Assembly: GCA_018224415.1 (NCBI GenBank) | Contig: JAGTUZ010000012.1 | Span: 1-7,379 of the forward strand | Direction: 5' to 3' | Length of the DNA: 7,379 nt | Source of the DNA: Bacteroidota bacterium | GTDB lineage: Bacteria; Bacteroidota; Ignavibacteria; SZUA-365 | Shown: in pieces, positions 6,871-7,379 of the stretch | Layout: the number at the start of each line of letters is the position of its first letter | How positions within the stretch are numbered: position 1 is the stretch's first letter | The notes under the pieces: model-generated | The model's input: only the letters and a program-made list of their open reading frames with translations | The model's database searches: none | Told to the model about the DNA's origin: nothing | Translations under genes and position numbers: made by a program

Positions 6871-7379
6871 ATGCACCGTTTTATTATCGCGGTTCTCATC
6901 GGCTTCCTGTTATCCTCTTCCTCCTACGCACAGCACCGGGAAGACGAAGGCATCGCCGTTCCCCTCCCCGACGCACATGTCGTTCTCACACAGCAGAAGC
7001 ACCAGGAATCGATGTCGCTCTCCAAGGCGCATGTGGCATTCCGGCAGTTCGCTCTTGCAAATACGGACTGGGATTTCCGCTATGACGCACTGCGCGCGAC
7101 GCCCCATCGTGCGTGGGGACGCGGCGTGCAGATCGAGGGGTATCCCTCGCTGAACCTGCTCAACGCCCCACAGGCAGGGCGCCGTTTCATCGAGGAACAC
7201 TCGCGGACGCTCAACGCAGACCCGCGCAACCTCCGCCTGCTGTACTCCGAAATCATCCGCGACAAGGTGTATCAGAAGCATATCCAGACCTACCATGGTC
7301 TCGACGTGCTGTTCTCGCATGTGGATCTGCGCATGAGCCTGCAGGGAAAGGTGTTCATGTTCGGTTCCGATTATCACAA
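6871..7379 (+). CDS. Exported protein with FTP-like propeptide, probable M4/M36 metallopeptidase, N-terminal part
   Basis: The frame is open from the ATG at 6871 to the window edge (about 169 codons). It begins with a Sec signal peptide, MHRFIIAVLIGFLLSSSSYA, with cleavage probably after AYA. Residues from about 55 on (AFRQFALANTDWDFRYD, then RFIEEHSRTLNADPRNLRLLYSEII) lead into KVYQKHIQTYHGLDVLFSHVDLRMSLQGKVFMFG. This last part matches the fungalysin/thermolysin propeptide (FTP) pattern, in which a strand with Q.Y.G..V....V.......G.V....G inhibits and helps fold an M4 or M36 zinc protease. Codon usage (GC-rich third positions) and the good ribosome site support a real gene. The catalytic HExxH domain and any C-terminal sorting domain would lie beyond the window, so the protease call is inference. 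Confidence 0.72.
   Translation, partial: MHRFIIAVLIGFLLSSSSYAQHREDEGIAVPLPDAHVVLTQQKHQESMSLSKAHVAFRQFALANTDWDFRYDALRATPHRAWGRGVQIEGYPSLNLLNAPQAGRRFIEEHSRTLNADPRNLRLLYSEIIRDKVYQKHIQTYHGLDVLFSHVDLRMSLQGKVFMFGSDYH

Noticed and set aside
7034..7055. Possible sigma-54 promoter (TGGCAT...TTCGCT)
   Set aside because: The spacing and the TTGC half do not match TGGCAC-N5-TTGCA, and it lies inside the exported-protein coding sequence.
6910..7377. Open 155-codon minus-strand frame at the right edge
   Set aside because: The plus-strand frame from 6871 has a signal peptide, a ribosome site and a propeptide-like pattern, while this one has none of these.

Overview
The window (about 58-60% GC by eye) holds seven protein-coding genes, packed very tightly at the left and more loosely at the right. 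Several traits point to the Bacteroidota/Chlorobiota/Ignavibacteriota side of the tree, perhaps a GC-rich uncultured lineage. These are a small lipoprotein resembling the DUF4296 family, -7 elements of the TAnnTTTG type, and a secreted protease with a fungalysin/thermolysin-type propeptide. This placement is inference from gene content and motifs; no rRNA or other marker gene is present.

Left block (1-1696): the C-terminal end of a TldD/PmbA-family protein (+) meets a DMT/EamA-family transporter (-) tail to tail. The transporter overlaps head to head with a small predicted lipoprotein (+), which in turn meets the next gene tail to tail. Both tail-to-tail junctions share the same four bases, CTAA, which supply a TAA stop on one strand and a TAG stop on the other. 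There is essentially no intergenic DNA here.

Central block (1693-5512, all -): a probable three-gene operon. It is transcribed in the order acyl-CoA carboxylase carboxyltransferase subunit, secreted protein with a YfiM/DUF2279-like C-terminal half, and NtrC/NtrX-type sigma-54-dependent response regulator. Gaps are 5 bp and a 4-bp ATGA overlap. A Bacteroidota-type promoter candidate lies just upstream of the carboxyltransferase start. No sensor kinase, biotin carboxylase or biotin carrier protein is in the window, so the regulator's partner and the rest of the carboxylase must be encoded elsewhere.

Right block (5513-7379): a 200-bp divergent intergenic region contains a 15-bp direct repeat (22-bp period) and candidate promoters for both directions. 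It is followed by an OppD/DppD-type ABC transporter ATPase (+) with the four-cysteine C-terminal tail of that family. After a 183-bp gap with a perfect 8-bp stem-loop comes the start of an exported protein whose visible part looks like the propeptide of an M4/M36 metallopeptidase; it runs off the window.

No rRNA, tRNA, insertion sequence, CRISPR array or origin was found. I see no clearly undescribed defence or mobile system. The most unusual items are the overlapping gene architecture on the left, the carboxyltransferase/secreted protein/regulator operon, and the short repeats and hairpin in the two intergenic regions.
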